From Paragyromitra xinjiangensis (Eukaryota > Ascomycota > Pezizomycetes > Pezizales > Discinaceae), in contig JBCAMK010000013.1 in the NCBI GenBank assembly GCA_038503065.1, positions 124,001-188,000 on the forward strand: a stretch of DNA of 64,000 bases, written 5' to 3'. The notes under the pieces were generated by a model. The model was given only the letters and a program-made list of their open reading frames with translations, was not told the origin of the DNA and ran no database searches. The translations under genes and the position numbers were made by a program. Of the stretch, positions 1 to 12,279 are shown in pieces (the first letter of the stretch is position 1; each line of letters starts with the position of its first letter).

Positions 1-1645
1 TCCTTAATAAAGGGGTAGTATTCAGAGACCGTTACCATCCCTAAAGACTCCTCCTTCGTGAGGCCGGTATAATCATACCATCTTTTCGAGTAATAGTCGT
101 GATATCCATCCGGTCTCGTGGTCCATATCTACGAAATAATGATCAATCATAGTACCAACCAACCAAATAGTAGGGAGAGTGTGTTCGAACGTATGAACCT
201 ACCAACTGTGGCATGCAATCACACATCGTCATGAACCTCAGCTCATTTGTCTCCTCCTGCGTCACCAACTTCTCTTGGTATTCCGTCACATCTCTCAGCC
301 AGATCAAACAGCCGAGGAACTCTCCAGTGACAGTATCGTATATTCCATCCCCATGAGAATCAAATACCAATTTCTTGCCCTCCCTAGAATACATGCCGAA
401 TCGGTCAGAGTCGATCGGTTTTCTGGTCCTGAGTAGTTTGATTATTGGATATTCTTCTAGATCTAGCTCACGCTCGAAGTCCTCCGACCATACTTTAAAC
501 CATATTGTTATGTCGCTACGGTGAAAAGTATAAGTATCCTTTCTGGCATGTGAGAGAGCTTGAGCTGCGCGGTTAGTAAAGCCCATAGAACCGTCGTGCC
601 ACATCCCGAATACAGGTATTTCCATCGCATCCAGCACAGCGTCTTTCATCCGCATCATCCTCTCCAATACTGATGGGGTCGTCGAGATATCGGAAGCCGG
701 TGGAGCACCCATAGGCAGCAAAGCTGACCCCAACCTGCTCGGCTCTGGGTCAACATGGCCCGCACTCACTTTAGGGAAAAACGATCTATCGACCTTATCC
801 GACGGCAGTGGTGAAGCCATAGAAGTAAAAGTGAGCGTAAAGTGCCGCTCAGAATCAAGGATCCAGATGGAAACAATCATTTTGGCTTGGATTTTCGGGG
901 GCCGCGGTGAATCTTCGACGACTTTAGAATATTCTCGCGTTTCGATATCGCTGAAGTATACATCTAAAGATACGTCCCGGACTGGATGCCCGCGTAAAAT
1001 AGGTGGTGCGTCTGAAGCCGAAGAGGCAGCCCCAGTTGCACTTATCAGGGCATTAGCATTCGTAAAACCGTCTTCGTCTCCAGACATGTCTTTTGCCAGA
1101 GCGTCCAGGAACAGCTCCCAGCTAATCCACAACGGGCTGTCGCGCTGTAGCATATTGACCCCCAATTCAGACAAACCCTTGCCGTATAACAAGTCGGTGA
1201 TTGACAAGCCCGATGGCTCATTACAGACTTCCCCAGCTTGGTTGACAATGTGGGTTGGCGGTTCCATGCCCAACAATCTCCCCATAGCTTCATTCGCCAG
1301 GACTACCGTCTTATTCTGCGAAAGCACCAACAATGGTGTTGGTAGTAGCTGGAGCGTAGTGAACGCCAACGAAGCACCTGACGGTGGCGGAGGAGTTGCT
1401 GGAGGAGTATGGCTCGTGGGGTGCGTCCTCACTGTGGGGATTTCTCTATTAGAGGAGTGACGGTAGGGGAACGCAGGAAGAGGAACAGATTCTCGGGTTC
1501 CGTGGGAAGGACGGATGTTGGAATCTGCATCCCCAAACACACCAGTGACAGAGGATACGCTCTTTTTAGGATCACCACTCCTGCCAGTCACTGTATTTCC
1601 ATGCGACCTAGCATGATCACCAGAAGCGCGGACCATCGTGGTCAA
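1..1645 (-). CDS. PAS-domain hybrid histidine kinase, N-terminal part (runs off left edge)
   Basis: Sensor part of a fungal two-component phosphorelay kinase. Exon 1 is 203-1645 (481 codons, ATG at 1645) and exon 2 is 36-128; the intron 129-202 has donor GTAGGT and acceptor TAG. A further donor (GTAACG) begins at 35, so the next exon lies outside the window. The N-terminal ~90 residues are low complexity (Ser/Pro/Thr-rich). A first PAS-like segment lies near residues 92-170 and a second near 335-455. A third PAS starts at ~478, where the spliced reading gives MPQLIWTTRPDGY and then SKRWYDYTGLT, a motif typical of fungal hybrid kinases. The HisKA, ATPase and receiver domains expected for the family would be encoded off-window and are not seen. 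The splice is supported by this motif reading straight through. Exact group within fungal hybrid kinases not assigned. Confidence 0.85.
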
Positions 1646-3760
1646 ATCGCGGGGTGCTTCTGAGTCCCCTCCCGTTCAAACCTCCTTTCGCCTGTGGTGA
1701 GGTAAATACAATCACGAATATTTTTCTGGATGTTGTGCGTGTAAAAAAAGTAAGGTCTAAGTTCAGGGTAAAGGAAGATTTAGTAATTATTCTAGACTAC
1801 TTTTGTTGCCTGCGACAATGCGAACTCGTGCCGTCTTGCTGGCCAACCGCCGGCCGGCCAGCGGCTTGAACGAACCTGTTTTTTTTCTTGCTCCCGAGCG
1901 CTGAAGGATATGGCCCCTGTCGATGTCCCGGTTACATAAGATGGAGAATGTTGATCGTCTCTCTTCCAGACTCCGGCCGAAGATGATCTGCACAGCCGTT
2001 TACTCGTAGATATTGGACAATCACTCGCGGTCAAAAAAAGGGTATAGCGATCGCCCGGTTGCAAATTCTGAAGTCGATGGGAGTCCCCCCGTGGTAAAGA
2101 AACTGAGGGAGAGTCAGAAACTTGTGCTCAAGCCTTTCGCGCAGTTGTATTCAGGAATCCTTGTCTTGGTCGGGCAATACAGCGAAGTCTCAAAGAAGCG
2201 GGTAAACAGACAATGGAAGAGAGATTCGGATTCAAAAGGCAGGAGGAACCAGCCACATAAGACTCCACGAGACTGACAACTCACTAGTTGCTGACTGACT
2301 GACTGACCGACTGATTGCTGGACCATGCGACAACGTTAGTCCTCAAATCCAAGAAAGAGAATCATCGGCAATTGGAAAACAGGGACTTACCCGCTGCTAA
2401 AGCCGCTGAGCTCTCCGTGAAGTTTGTGGAGACCGTGAAGTTCGTTCTTGTGTCTGCGTACATGTGATGTATCTATCTATCTCTCCTCCCCTCACTTCCT
2501 TATGCCCCCTCTTGTTGGCCTCCTCGTGCCGAGTCCGCGGACGGTAGACTCCACCACGCTCGAGTCTTGACCCGCCACCCACGACGCCGGGCTCGGTCAA
2601 TCACCCCACACTGAGTTCGCCGCAGTCTTGGCGCACTGCACTTTCCCGCATATGAGCACTCACACCAATGGACCCTTTCATGCATCACCCACCATCCTGC
2701 TCCTGCCAACTATCCAGGACCCCGGGGAGCGAGCTCAGATCCAAAGGTTCTTGGTTGTTGCCGGATCGTCATCGCCTCACGGCGGTAGATCAGAGACCGT
2801 CACAACTCGGCTCCGCCCACGATTTCCCATGCGGAAACATCGAAAAGTCTCATGATCAGGATTCACAAGTGCGAAATGCCCTCCTTGAGCGGCTGGAGCT
2901 AGCAAGTTATTGTGTAACCTCCTTACAGTTCCTGGGCAGAATGTTTGGCCATCGATGCACGAGGACTGTCTTTATGCCGTTGGCTGTGTGGTTCATCCTT
3001 GCTTGGGTGTTTTACCAACGCAGATGATACTGCACAACCCGACACTTTCCCCCTTTTTTAAAGCAAGTTGCCTATACCCAGGTACGCCCTCGTCACCAGC
3101 AGAGTCATTTGTTGTTCTACTTCCTTGTACACGATGGTTCCTACTATTGATTGGATGTCGCCTTAAACTCTCCACTGGTATGGCGATGATGTCACGTCAC
3201 GTGAGACCCACGTGCCCGATAAGGTTTCGGGAATCGGGTCACCGCCCTACACTCTGAAAGCCTGAAAGCTTATTTCCAATACAACCAACTCGTCATGTCT
3301 TCCTCTGCTTCGGTTGAGCAAATTACAACTCCTCAACGTTGCGCAATCAACATTCCAGCCAGGAATTGCCTGGTATCCATACAACCTGTCAAGTACGGTT
3401 CGAGCCAGAGGAGCGAGCATGTTTGAGTCGTAGTGTCGAACTTCAATGAGACCCCTACCAACCCAACTTGACGTATTAACCCGGAGCTACCCGTCCATCG
3501 AACATTCGATGAGACATTCTAGAGTAGGTTTGCTCGAGCCGTTCCGGCCAAGTGGCAGATCTTAAAACGAGCAAGTACCCTAATTGTAGACCCGAAAGTA
3601 GGCAAGCCACAGATGATCAAACCCCGAGGGCATCGAGCACTAGCATTAGACTAATCATCTTGTATCACTCGACATCTTGCAAAGCCGAAAGTGGCAATAG
3701 GCCAAACTCTTTGGAGCCACACTGAGTGCTTAGGTGGAGAGTTTCTTCAGTAAACTAGTA
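1646..3760. other. intergenic, no gene seen
   Basis: About 2.1 kb upstream of the histidine kinase. Short open frames occur on both strands, but none has recognisable domains, plausible splice partners or a coding look. Contains a pyrimidine-rich stretch with TATC repeats near 2470 and a pair of E-boxes at 3198-3214. Part of it is presumably kinase promoter and 5' UTR. Confidence 0.6.
3198..3214. promoter_or_regulatory. two closely spaced CACGTG E-boxes
   Basis: Perfect CACGTG palindromes at 3198-3203 and 3209-3214, 11 bp apart start to start (about one helical turn). CACGTG is the core site of bHLH factors in fungi (Cbf1, Pho4, SREBP-type). The nearest gene start is the kinase at 1645, 1.5 kb away, so the target is uncertain. 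Confidence 0.35.
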
Positions 3761-3917
3761 CAGTCGCTCCTGGGTCAACGACGAAACTGGGCCAGCGACG
3801 AATAGCGCTTGAACAGCAGGAAAAACTAGCCCTAAGCCATTAATACTCGTTGCTTTACTCCTCTCTAGGCCCTTGTTCGTCACTGGTCCAGTCTCGTCGC
3901 TGACCCAGGAGCGACTG
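3761..3917. mobile_element. 157-bp MITE with 42-bp terminal inverted repeats and TA target duplication
   Basis: Positions 3761-3802 and 3876-3917 are inverted copies matching at 38 of 42 positions; all four differences are transitions. The ends begin CAGTCGCTCCTGGGTCA and are flanked directly by TA on both sides (3759-3760, 3918-3919), the target-site signature of Tc1/mariner-type elements. The ~73-bp centre has no coding capacity. It is therefore a non-autonomous miniature element; the mobilising transposase is not in this window. Confidence 0.8.
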
Positions 3918-5583
3918 TAGAGTGCTCCGCTATCCGCCATAACAGATCCGCTAGCCGTCACCTCCGCCGCCACCTCCGCCGCTTCCCCTAACCTTTTTTT
4001 CTAGCCGTTCAGCGCCGGACCCGAGCTGTCGTGATCTATAGATAGACGGCCATAGAAACCCATGCCCAACTAGAAAGCATATGGAAATGATAGGAGAGGC
4101 AAGACACCTACCCTCCTAGCCCTCAACACAGCACAACAGAGTGTTTCTTGTTAACAAAACCCGTTTATTCAAGCCTTTGATTCCGTTTGCTCGTGCTGGT
4201 GCCAATACCCGAGCAAGAACGAAGAAAGTTAGCTAGAAGATACATTCTGATGATAAATATGGTGGAAAACTTTTGTATAAGAGAGGGGAAGAGCTGTTGG
4301 TAATTAAGAGAAGATAGTGGTTCCGAAAGAAGACAGCTTTATCAAGCTAACAGGTTTTCTATGAATGCACGTGTCACTATCAAGATCAGGGCATGAAGAC
4401 GGTACAGATCCTGCATTATTCACAAAAACATCAAACTTACATGTAGTATCCAGGATTCCTACGTAGCCACCCCGTCACAGCACCAACTATATAGTTCGAT
4501 GCTTGGATAAGAGTGTACCAGAATCAACCCCGTCTCAAAATAATTATAGACAGCTTGTGTTTGCTTAACTGTGTTTTTTTAATCATCACCAAGAATTAGT
4601 ACTGTATCTACAAGTCGACGTCCCTAAACCCGCGACGATAACCCTTCCTGCCTACACCAACATGCCTGAACTAACAAGCTCTCATGCTTCCGCTCTTTCC
4701 GGAGTGAGAAGCGCAACCATTACCCAACACTAGAGGCAGCAGAGCCTCGTCTTCACCTTCTGCTTCTCTACATCTTCCGTCTCCTACCCCCCATCTTTTA
4801 CCTCATCTCCACCATCTTGAACATGAGACCAACTAGTGATCCTTCAATGACAATCCAGATCTAAATTTCCTGCACAACCGACTGGTCTTAGTTCAAAGGA
4901 ACAAGTAATCGTTTTCAGCCAATTCCAGTGGCCCCTATCGAACCTATCCACGTCCTCCGACATTATGTAGAAACTTAGATTGGTTCAAGGAATAATTGAT
5001 GGCATCTGAGAGACCATTTGCTCGATCAAGGGTGTCATGACAATCGCCTGAGCCACTTTGACAGAAACTTTAATCTCAGTCAACAAATATGTCAGCCGGT
5101 AAAGCGTTTTTCAAAAAATTATACCGACGGATAGAGTCTTGAGCAGAGAGGTTTTGCTTTGTATACCTTCCATAAAGTTTCCACAATGCTTGAATAACGA
5201 CAGTAAAAGTCATGAGTAACGGTTCTCCTACTATCCCGTCCCAGAGCCCCAGGAGTTATTTAATTACAAGAGAACCAACAAACGTGCAGCCAAACCATCT
5301 TCAACAATGAACGCTTTCTTCGCCCGGCCATGATAGAAAAATATTTTAACAGCGTACTAATTGCTAACATCAGCTACTGTAGTCCAAGCATCTTGCTTTA
5401 GTTACATGTAGCTTGCTAACGGATAATGAATAAGACTAGCGACACCCAATTATCCCACTTTGAAAGATAGGCCAAAACCACCGATAGATCTGCATCAGTG
5501 TCGCCACTAACCGTCACGATCCAATCCAATATGTGTCATATATCATATTCCAAATCATAAAAAGCCACACGCCAAGAGATAAA
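3918..5583. other. intergenic, no gene seen
   Basis: About 1.7 kb between the MITE and the F-box gene. Open frames are few and short. A GCC/TCC-rich patch (CCGCCACCTCCGCC) follows the MITE at about 3962-3985. No tRNA, TE or gene signature recognised. Confidence 0.55.
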
Positions 5584-6651
5584 CTAAAGATCTTTCCGCA
5601 AAAACTTTCCAATCTCCACCCAACTTCCTTGCTGCAGTGAGGCATAGCAAACAGAAATATCCCGAAGGGTAGCCTTGTGTCGCTCGAAGAATCCAAGAAG
5701 TTCGTGATCGAAGGTCCGAATCCCGCGAATACTGAGCCGCTTCAATTTTTTCCAGACATGCTGTCGCCCAAGGAGTAGAATCAATCGTTTACAGTCTTTC
5801 CCGAGGTCGATTTCCAAATCTTCGAGGTCTTCAGCAGGAAAGATAATTTTGGTTACCGAAGTTTTCTCAATACGGCCCGTAGCAAGGCCAACAAGGGGCT
5901 CATTGACGATCTTCAATTTTATGGTTTTGCAATTGCGAAAAACGAGGGCAGCCCGCCGATTCAGCTCCCGATCCCCTAAGGTGGAAACACTAATGCCAGT
6001 TCCTATATCCGTTGCACCGGCCTTGAAGGAAAGTATTTTTACATCTGAAAGATATGCCGCATTTACCAACGCCGCAAATGCTCGAGAATAGACTGCCGTC
6101 CCATTATCTCCAATAAACTCCTCTGGCCTGTTATGGTCGATAACAGAATCAAATTCCAAAACCATAGGGTGAAGAATTTTATCAGACAACACGAGGCCTT
6201 CAAGTCGCGGGAAGCGGATAAAAGCAGTTGCAAGTCTTGCAGTGTAGTCAGACGAGGTCTGGAATTCGTACCATTCATCGGCACAGATTTGAAAGATGCT
6301 CATCGATTTCTCGTACGCTCGTCGGCTTACGGCCCCATCCAAAACCTCTGAATAGCGAATATTCTCCTCTTCTAGCCTTCGCTGGAATTCAGGCCAAACC
6401 ATATCCTCGATGTCATACCACGAGATATCCAGTCTCACTTCCCTCACATAGCGAGCCAGGTTGGGTCGACGAGCGATTTCATGCAAATGACACAGACTGT
6501 GCCGCGAAGGCTCGACCAGGATATTTTGGAAAAGAAACTCCTCTGCAAGTTGGGCGAAAGAACTTTGCACTAGCCGTAAACTCTTGAGGTCTGCTGTTGA
6601 ATCGACGCAGCGAAAGATCTCTCGGACGATTTCTGGGCTGACTGTTTCCAT
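5584..6651 (-). CDS. F-box domain protein, 355 aa
   Basis: Single-exon reading frame with ATG at 6651 and stop at 5584. The N-terminus (residues ~2-42, with SPEIVREIF and then LKSLRLVQSSF) fits an F-box: an LPxEI-like start, then a run of leucines and LRLVCxxF-type spacing. In other proteins this fold binds Skp1 in SCF ubiquitin ligases. The remainder has leucine-spaced segments such as LEDLEIDLG and LKRLSIRGI, consistent with degenerate leucine-rich repeats for substrate recognition. Such F-box/LRR-like proteins form large, rapidly changing families in Pezizomycotina and most have no known substrate. It stands alone in a gene-poor region. The F-box call is from pattern only; the substrate is unknown. 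Confidence 0.75.
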   Translation of the reverse strand: METVSPEIVREIFRCVDSTADLKSLRLVQSSFAQLAEEFLFQNILVEPSRHSLCHLHEIARRPNLARYVREVRLDISWYDIEDMVWPEFQRRLEEENIRYSEVLDGAVSRRAYEKSMSIFQICADEWYEFQTSSDYTARLATAFIRFPRLEGLVLSDKILHPMVLEFDSVIDHNRPEEFIGDNGTAVYSRAFAALVNAAYLSDVKILSFKAGATDIGTGISVSTLGDRELNRRAALVFRNCKTIKLKIVNEPLVGLATGRIEKTSVTKIIFPAEDLEDLEIDLGKDCKRLILLLGRQHVWKKLKRLSIRGIRTFDHELLGFFERHKATLRDISVCYASLQQGSWVEIGKFLRKDL

Positions 6652-9600
6652 CGCTTATTAGGCGAAGCCCGATAACCGCTGATTGAAGAAAGGTTCTCTA
6701 CGAATCATCAGCATTTCTCCAGGAAGAGCATCCTACGCGGACTCGCCTACCGAGTGACCAGTCGTGCTGTCGTCGACCAATTTCTAGTCACCGATGACAG
6801 ATCTCGAGTCCGAATACCCTTCTTGTCAATATCTCGTCAATTCGCCAGAGCTAAATTAATTAAGATATTATCTAGGGGGACGTACCTTGATTTAATGACT
6901 GGTTGATACTTAGACCTGTGATAATTAGAGGACACGAGACGCAGGGTTTAAGAACGTGACCAGAAGTGGTGAGGTCATGCGGAACTGGCCGGCCATGGGC
7001 CAAGCTTGATAGTTACGACTCACCAACTATCACTCGCCCAACTTTTGGGTCCCCGACCAGCCTAATAATCGTCTTGTCAAATCAGGAGAGGAGGCTTTGC
7101 ACTAGGTTAGGATTACTCACGCACAAAGCCGCCTGCTAAAGAGGCCAAAGCCCAGTGAAGCCTTACTGTCGGCTTACCTATACAGACAATCCCGATTCCT
7201 CTCTCCCGAGCGGGTATATCAGGGACCATCCGAGATGACGAGGCATTCTGTTTCCCGTCAGCCCTAGTAGCCGAACAAAAGCTCTAAAGAGACCACGCAT
7301 GAGATAGTAAGCGGAAGCCGGGCAGCAAATCCCGCCCAAAACTGGTTTCCGCGTAAGCCCGAGGATCGCATCGTGAGATTATGACTGCTGGGGATCTGCG
7401 CGTGGTCTTTTGTGGTCTGTGCGCATCACAACATGTCACTCTCAGACCCTATGACGTATTTGGCGCACCGCGTCGAATGGAGAATATTTTCTCGCATACA
7501 TGTACCCTTAGTAACCCTTCGTCATACAGTCAACCGGAGAGCGTTTTGCTGACTATCTATACTCAATTCGTGCTGATACGTTGCTTTCTTCGACTTACAC
7601 ATCGAATCATCGCAGCGGCGCATAGGCTGAAATCAAATTGGAGGCAGGTAACACCAGAAAACTTGCTCGAGGAAACCTAACCCTGGACCTGTCGAGTGAC
7701 TTTTGAATCGGTCAAGGCTGGGTCAGGAGTGTTTAGTACCATATTTGACCATCTGCATAAAAGTATCACAGTCTGATTTCAAAAAAGTGTAAACTCCACA
7801 GTTTGAATCGTGCCATTGAATCAATTTTATTGTGAATCGTCCGGACGTATTTATCACTTCCATCCCCGCCGCAGCCGCGGGTTCGAGAACTTCGACCGTG
7901 AGTTATAGCTCTAAAAATAGTCATCACAAGCCAACTCTTGGCTGTACTATTGCGTGAGGTTTCAGCGTCAGCCATCTTCATTCATGCTCGCTCAGGCCCA
8001 TTGCCAAAATGGCCATTGGGTTCATCATACGAACCTATAAGGCACTCTTTCTCAATCACCAAGCCCAGTTCAGGGATTGAGATAGGATACTTGGTTGTGG
8101 TCAGGCACCATTGAACGTCATCTGCTATCACTCGAGGGATATGCCGCTGTTACATCTTGCCTCTAAGCCTCCAAAACTCGTACAGCCTCTCAGCTGGACC
8201 TACTACGTGCAACGCTTCTGAACCGTCAGCCCTATTGCCCCGCAAGCAGATCCAACGTATGAGATCACCATCTTCGTTCCTCTGAAACAGCAAAGCGAGG
8301 ATAGAGATAGCACCTTGTGATATCTACATTAGGGTTAAGACCCTTATTATTACTCCCCACATATCCTATGAGGTAGGTAGTTGGCTCCTCGACGTTAAAA
8401 CCAACAATCTAGGTGCTCACTGACACTTAGTAATAAAACAGACTACACAATTCGACGTCCAAGCCAGAGTAAGGTTTTACAAATTACATTCAAACATCCA
8501 GGACTTCTGATACTAGCTGTGGACACCATTGCCTAGTCCAACGATACACGGACCTCCCACCCACAAAGCCACAAGGCCGATCTATGGAATCGTCCAGCTA
8601 TCCAGACAGTATTCCAGCTGGGGTAAGAGCACGGGATGACATCACCGAGTCTCTCGAACAACCGGGATTCGAGGTCTAAGACAAGCCCGAAGGCTTGACT
8701 TCCCTGGAGATCCATTGAGTCTGTGCGTAAGTAGTACTGATATGTCAGTCCGCCAATGAGAAGGTTTGGGCTGATTAGAAATAGGGTCCTACTTTTCGAG
8801 GGGCGGAAGTGACGCCATGGATTGGGTGGAGCTGTGCTGAGGGTTGGTTTCCATATGATGGTTACGTAGGGATATACTGGACTTAGGACGATAGGTGAGT
8901 GTTGGAAAGTTTATTTGGGCGGTTTTCTTAGACTGATCTTGAGAAGTTTTCCAACCGTAAATATTCTCATGAATATCGAGATATAATATCAAGTGAATAG
9001 CTATTAAATCTCTCTAGCTAGTTTCATACTACAAGAGCTTCCACATGGGTTCAAGAGATAGTACTAAATAGAGTTAAAGTTTAGGTTCTACTTTGCTTAA
9101 GCTAAGTTTGTGGCGTAATGGTATGGCGTTATTCGTCGCGCTATTAAGTTCATTCGGGTTATTTTCTCGGTGCGTTGAGTCATACTACCTACATGTAGTT
9201 CTCTGTTTAATCCGAAGCATTGAATCGAGGCGTTAGTGGCGTTCGATATTTAGAAGGAATATACCTCGATCGCTTATCGCGGGCATTCCCCAGATAAATC
9301 TGTCAAAACTGACTTAGCGGAGAGATGACAAGCGGAGGTGTGTGTTGGCTAATTAGAATTTAGGGGAAAGAGGACCCGTCCATCGATGTGCTGGCACGGT
9401 TGGGGATGGGATGGGATGAAGCTTTAAGTAGATTGATACAGCAGCAATGAGAGAAGACCAGTAGGATGCTGTACCTATCAGCAGACGAGGCTTGTGGCTC
9501 AACTACTGACAGATTGCATTGTCTAGTTGCTTGGAGGAAGCCAGCACTGAGCACGCGATATCACTCGATTTCCGAAACCAAAACAATGTCGGTGTTCAAA

Positions 9601-10115
9601 ACGTTCAGCACTTCAACCAAGGGGGGCTCATTCAAGAGGTTGAAAAATCGGCTATTTTCATCCCATGTTGCCAATTCTTCCTCTAAAAAAGCTTTCGACT
9701 ATTCATATCCACCAGTAGTAAAAACTTACGTAGTGCCCTGTCACAGTACATGGATGCAGCCTCCCCCCTTGCATGTCTCCCGTCCGCATATGTACCCCGC
9801 GTTTCTAAACCAGCGATGGGGTTTGTGATTGCGATTGTGGGTTGGCCATCTACAATGGATTTTTGTTATGGGGATGTGTTTTTTCGGAGGTGGTCACTTT
9901 GGTGGTACCTAAGGGGAGTTGAGGGGGGTTGAGCCCGGATTGGAACTCTAAACACGGAGAGGAAGAACCAAAATACATGCAGTCAAGGCGGCAGGTCGAA
10001 GCGAGGGGGAATTTGTTTGTGGCGATTTTGGGGATTTGGGGGTTCTGTTTGTTTTTTCCTTTTATCCAAAGTTCTTATCTGTTTGTGTGTCTATCTGTCT
10101 TGTCTCTGTCTTGTC

Positions 10116-10116
<1 letters not shown>
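6652..10116. other. long intergenic region, no convincing gene
   Basis: About 3.5 kb with only short unsupported frames. A frame at 9466-9828 (+) encodes a Ser/Lys/Pro-rich peptide with no recognisable domain and was not called. An inverted TGATAGTT/AACTATCA pair lies near 7005-7030. The last few hundred bases become pyrimidine-rich, as expected for the promoter/5' UTR of the zinc transporter. Confidence 0.5.

Positions 10117-10144
<28 letters not shown>
10117..10144. repeat. (CTGT)7 microsatellite
   Basis: Seven perfect CTGT units inside a longer C/T-rich tract (about 10080-10200) upstream of the zinc transporter. The tract generates long Ser/Leu/Cys/Val open frames on one strand and Thr/Asp/Arg/Gln-rich ones on the other; these are artefacts of the repeat. 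Confidence 0.9.
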
Positions 10145-10146
<2 letters not shown>

Positions 10147-10230
10147 TTCTCTCTCCTTCCCCTCTTCCCCTTCTCTCCTTCTTTTCTTTTTCTCGTTCTG
10201 CGAATCTCTCCTCTCCTGACCATCGAGAGT

Positions 10231-10242
10231 AACCCTAACCCC
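10231..10242. promoter_or_regulatory. telobox-like AACCCTAACCCC
   Basis: Interstitial telomere-type motif (two CCCTAA-phase units), about 270 bp upstream of the zinc transporter ATG. In plants and fungi, teloboxes in promoters can bind Myb/TRF-like factors. A second copy lies before the F-box gene at 47437. Confidence 0.3.
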
Positions 10243-10509
10243 CGACATCTCATCTTCCCCTGACCCTAGCCCTGCTGGTTTCGTCATCGCTTCATCGCCT
10301 GAACTTCTGAAAGCACACTCGGAAAGTGGGAATATTTCTATCCTCATCATCACCGTCTGCTTGTCTGGAGAGAGAAGCGGTTCTACAGCGTCTGCTCCTT
10401 CTCTCCCCGCTAACCGGTCCATTCTCTCCCATTGACGCCACCTCCTGTCCTCTCCTAACACTTGACTTCCTCTCACCCCAGGAGGTTCCACCTCCATCCG
10501 ACCGCCATC

Positions 10510-12279
10510 ATGGGCTTCTCCCGTTCCTCTCGGATCATCACCCTCCTCGTGATTGATACGCTCTTCTTCCTGCTCGAAATCATAGTTGGCTACTCTGTAC
10601 ATTCGCTTGCGCTGGTCGCGGATTCGTTCCATATGGTCCGTACACCGATCTACACGCATGAATTTGAACCCTGTTGATCGAATGATGTCTAACAATACAA
10701 TGCGTGTAGCTGAACGATGTCTTTTCTCTCCTCGTCGCATTGTGGGCGATTAAGCTTGCGAAGCAGAAATCGACTTCAAACTACACTTACGGCGTTTGTC
10801 CTCCCTTCCCCTCATTCTCCACGGGGTTATGACTGATCCTTTGTGACACTGCAGTGGCAACGTGCTGAGGTTCTTGGGGCTTTGATTAATGGTGTTTTTC
10901 TACTCGCGCTTTGTTTGTCTATCTTTCTGGAGGCTATTCAGCGATTCTTTGAGCCTCAGGAAGTTGGCACCCCGAAGCTTGTCCTCGCTGTTGGTAGTGC
11001 GGGGCTGGCGTCTAATATTCTTGGTCTCTTCTTGTTTCACGATCACGGTCACTCTCACGGCGGCGACCATGGCCATGGTAGCGCTCCCCACGAAGACATT
11101 GAAGCATCTGCGTCTGATTCCGCACAAGCCGGTCATGAACATCATAAGCACACCCACGGACTTATCGGGCATATTCACGATCCCGCGGAAGACGATAGTG
11201 GCGATATTGAAGATGTTCTTCCTGCTACTGTTGTTGCCCGTGTTGCGTCTCGAGCTGATGAATTCGCGAGTCCGCGTGCGATCCAGAAACACAAACGCGA
11301 CAAGAGTCGACAGACACGTTTTGCATCCCCCGAAACCCACATCCACGTTCACCCCGCACGAAATCGACAAGAAGTTATTGCTGCCGCGGTCAGTGATAGC
11401 GAACCCATTTCTAGCACCTCCGAGGACGACGGCGACGATGAAACCTCCCCGCTCGTCCCCAAGTCTGGCGAGTCTTCGTCCAAACCTAGCAGGAGCCGAA
11501 GACGTTCCTACTCTCGTTCCTGCCATCAGGGCCACAACCACACCAAGCCGAAGCCACAGAGTTCCTCGGGCCACTCTCACCAGAACCTTAACATGCGCGG
11601 TGTCTTCCTACATGTTCTCGGCGATGCATTGGGTAACGTAGGTGTCATGGCTGTCGCTCTGTGTCTCATGTATATCCCGGACCAATACCAGTGGAAGATG
11701 CTTCTCGATCCTTCGATCTCTCTCGTCATCACAGTCATCATCTTCTCCTCTGCTCTCCCGCTCGTTAAATCTGCATCTAAGATTCTCCTACAAGCTGTTC
11801 CTACAGGAATCTCACTCGACGAAGTTAAAGAAGACATTGCGGACATCCCTGGCGTTGAATCAGTTCACGAACTCCACATTTGGCAGTTGTCAGACGTTAA
11901 AATGATTGCATCTCTTCACATTCAGATCGCGTTCGATCCCGATCAGGGCGGACGATATATGCAGCTTGCCCGGGCCATCCGAACGTGTCTCCATGCGTAC
12001 GGCATTCACTCATCAACCATTCAGCCAGAGTATACAAAGCCTGGGTTTGGCGATGTGGCTGCGGACTCATTGACCCCCGGTGGTAGTGGCGGTTCAACGG
12101 TGGGATATGGAGCAACTGGGGAAGGGAGCAGGACGGGAAGTGACAACGGTGGTGGGAGCACTGGCGAACCTGCATGTTTGCTGGAGTGCGGAGATGGGTG
12201 TGAAACAGTGAAATGCTGTGGGCCAGTCTCTCCTGACGGAGGAGATGCGGGACATGGTGGACACGGTCATTCACATTAA
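10510..12279 (+). CDS. ZRC1: CDF-family zinc transporter (ZRC1/COT1-like), 544 aa
   Basis: Cation diffusion facilitator, predicted to move zinc out of the cytosol in exchange for protons, most likely into the vacuole as in yeast Zrc1/Cot1. Exons 10510-10635, 10710-10793 and 10855-12279; introns are GT-AG and the spliced frame is continuous. ATG 10510 was chosen because MGFSRSSRI followed at once by TM1 is the family start. The TM2 metal site HxxxD is seen as HMLND (H41, D45), formed exactly across intron 1; the matching TM5 site is HVLGDALGN. Between TM4 and TM5 lies a long cytosolic loop with His-rich clusters (HDHGHSHGGDHGHG, HEHHKHTHG) and acidic/Ser stretches, longer than in yeast. The C-terminal domain has the typical DIPGVESVHELHIWQL. 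Unusual end: a Gly/Ser-rich spacer, a Cys cluster (CLLECGDGCETVKCC) and a His-rich terminus. Symbol by family resemblance. Confidence 0.92.

Noticed and set aside
7381..7680. 99-codon plus-strand frame
   Set aside because: No recognisable family and no supporting context.
9466..9828. 120-codon plus-strand frame
   Set aside because: No domain, biased Ser/Lys/Pro composition, no splice or promoter context.
9929..10740. Long overlapping open frames on both strands around the CTGT repeat
   Set aside because: They are produced by the C/T-rich microsatellite tract (Ser/Leu/Cys/Val or Arg/Thr/Asp/Gln repeats) and overlap the true first exon of the zinc transporter.
10889..11641. Large alternative-frame and antisense open frames over the zinc transporter
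   Set aside because: Shadows of the His-rich coding exon; no domain and no independent start or splice context.
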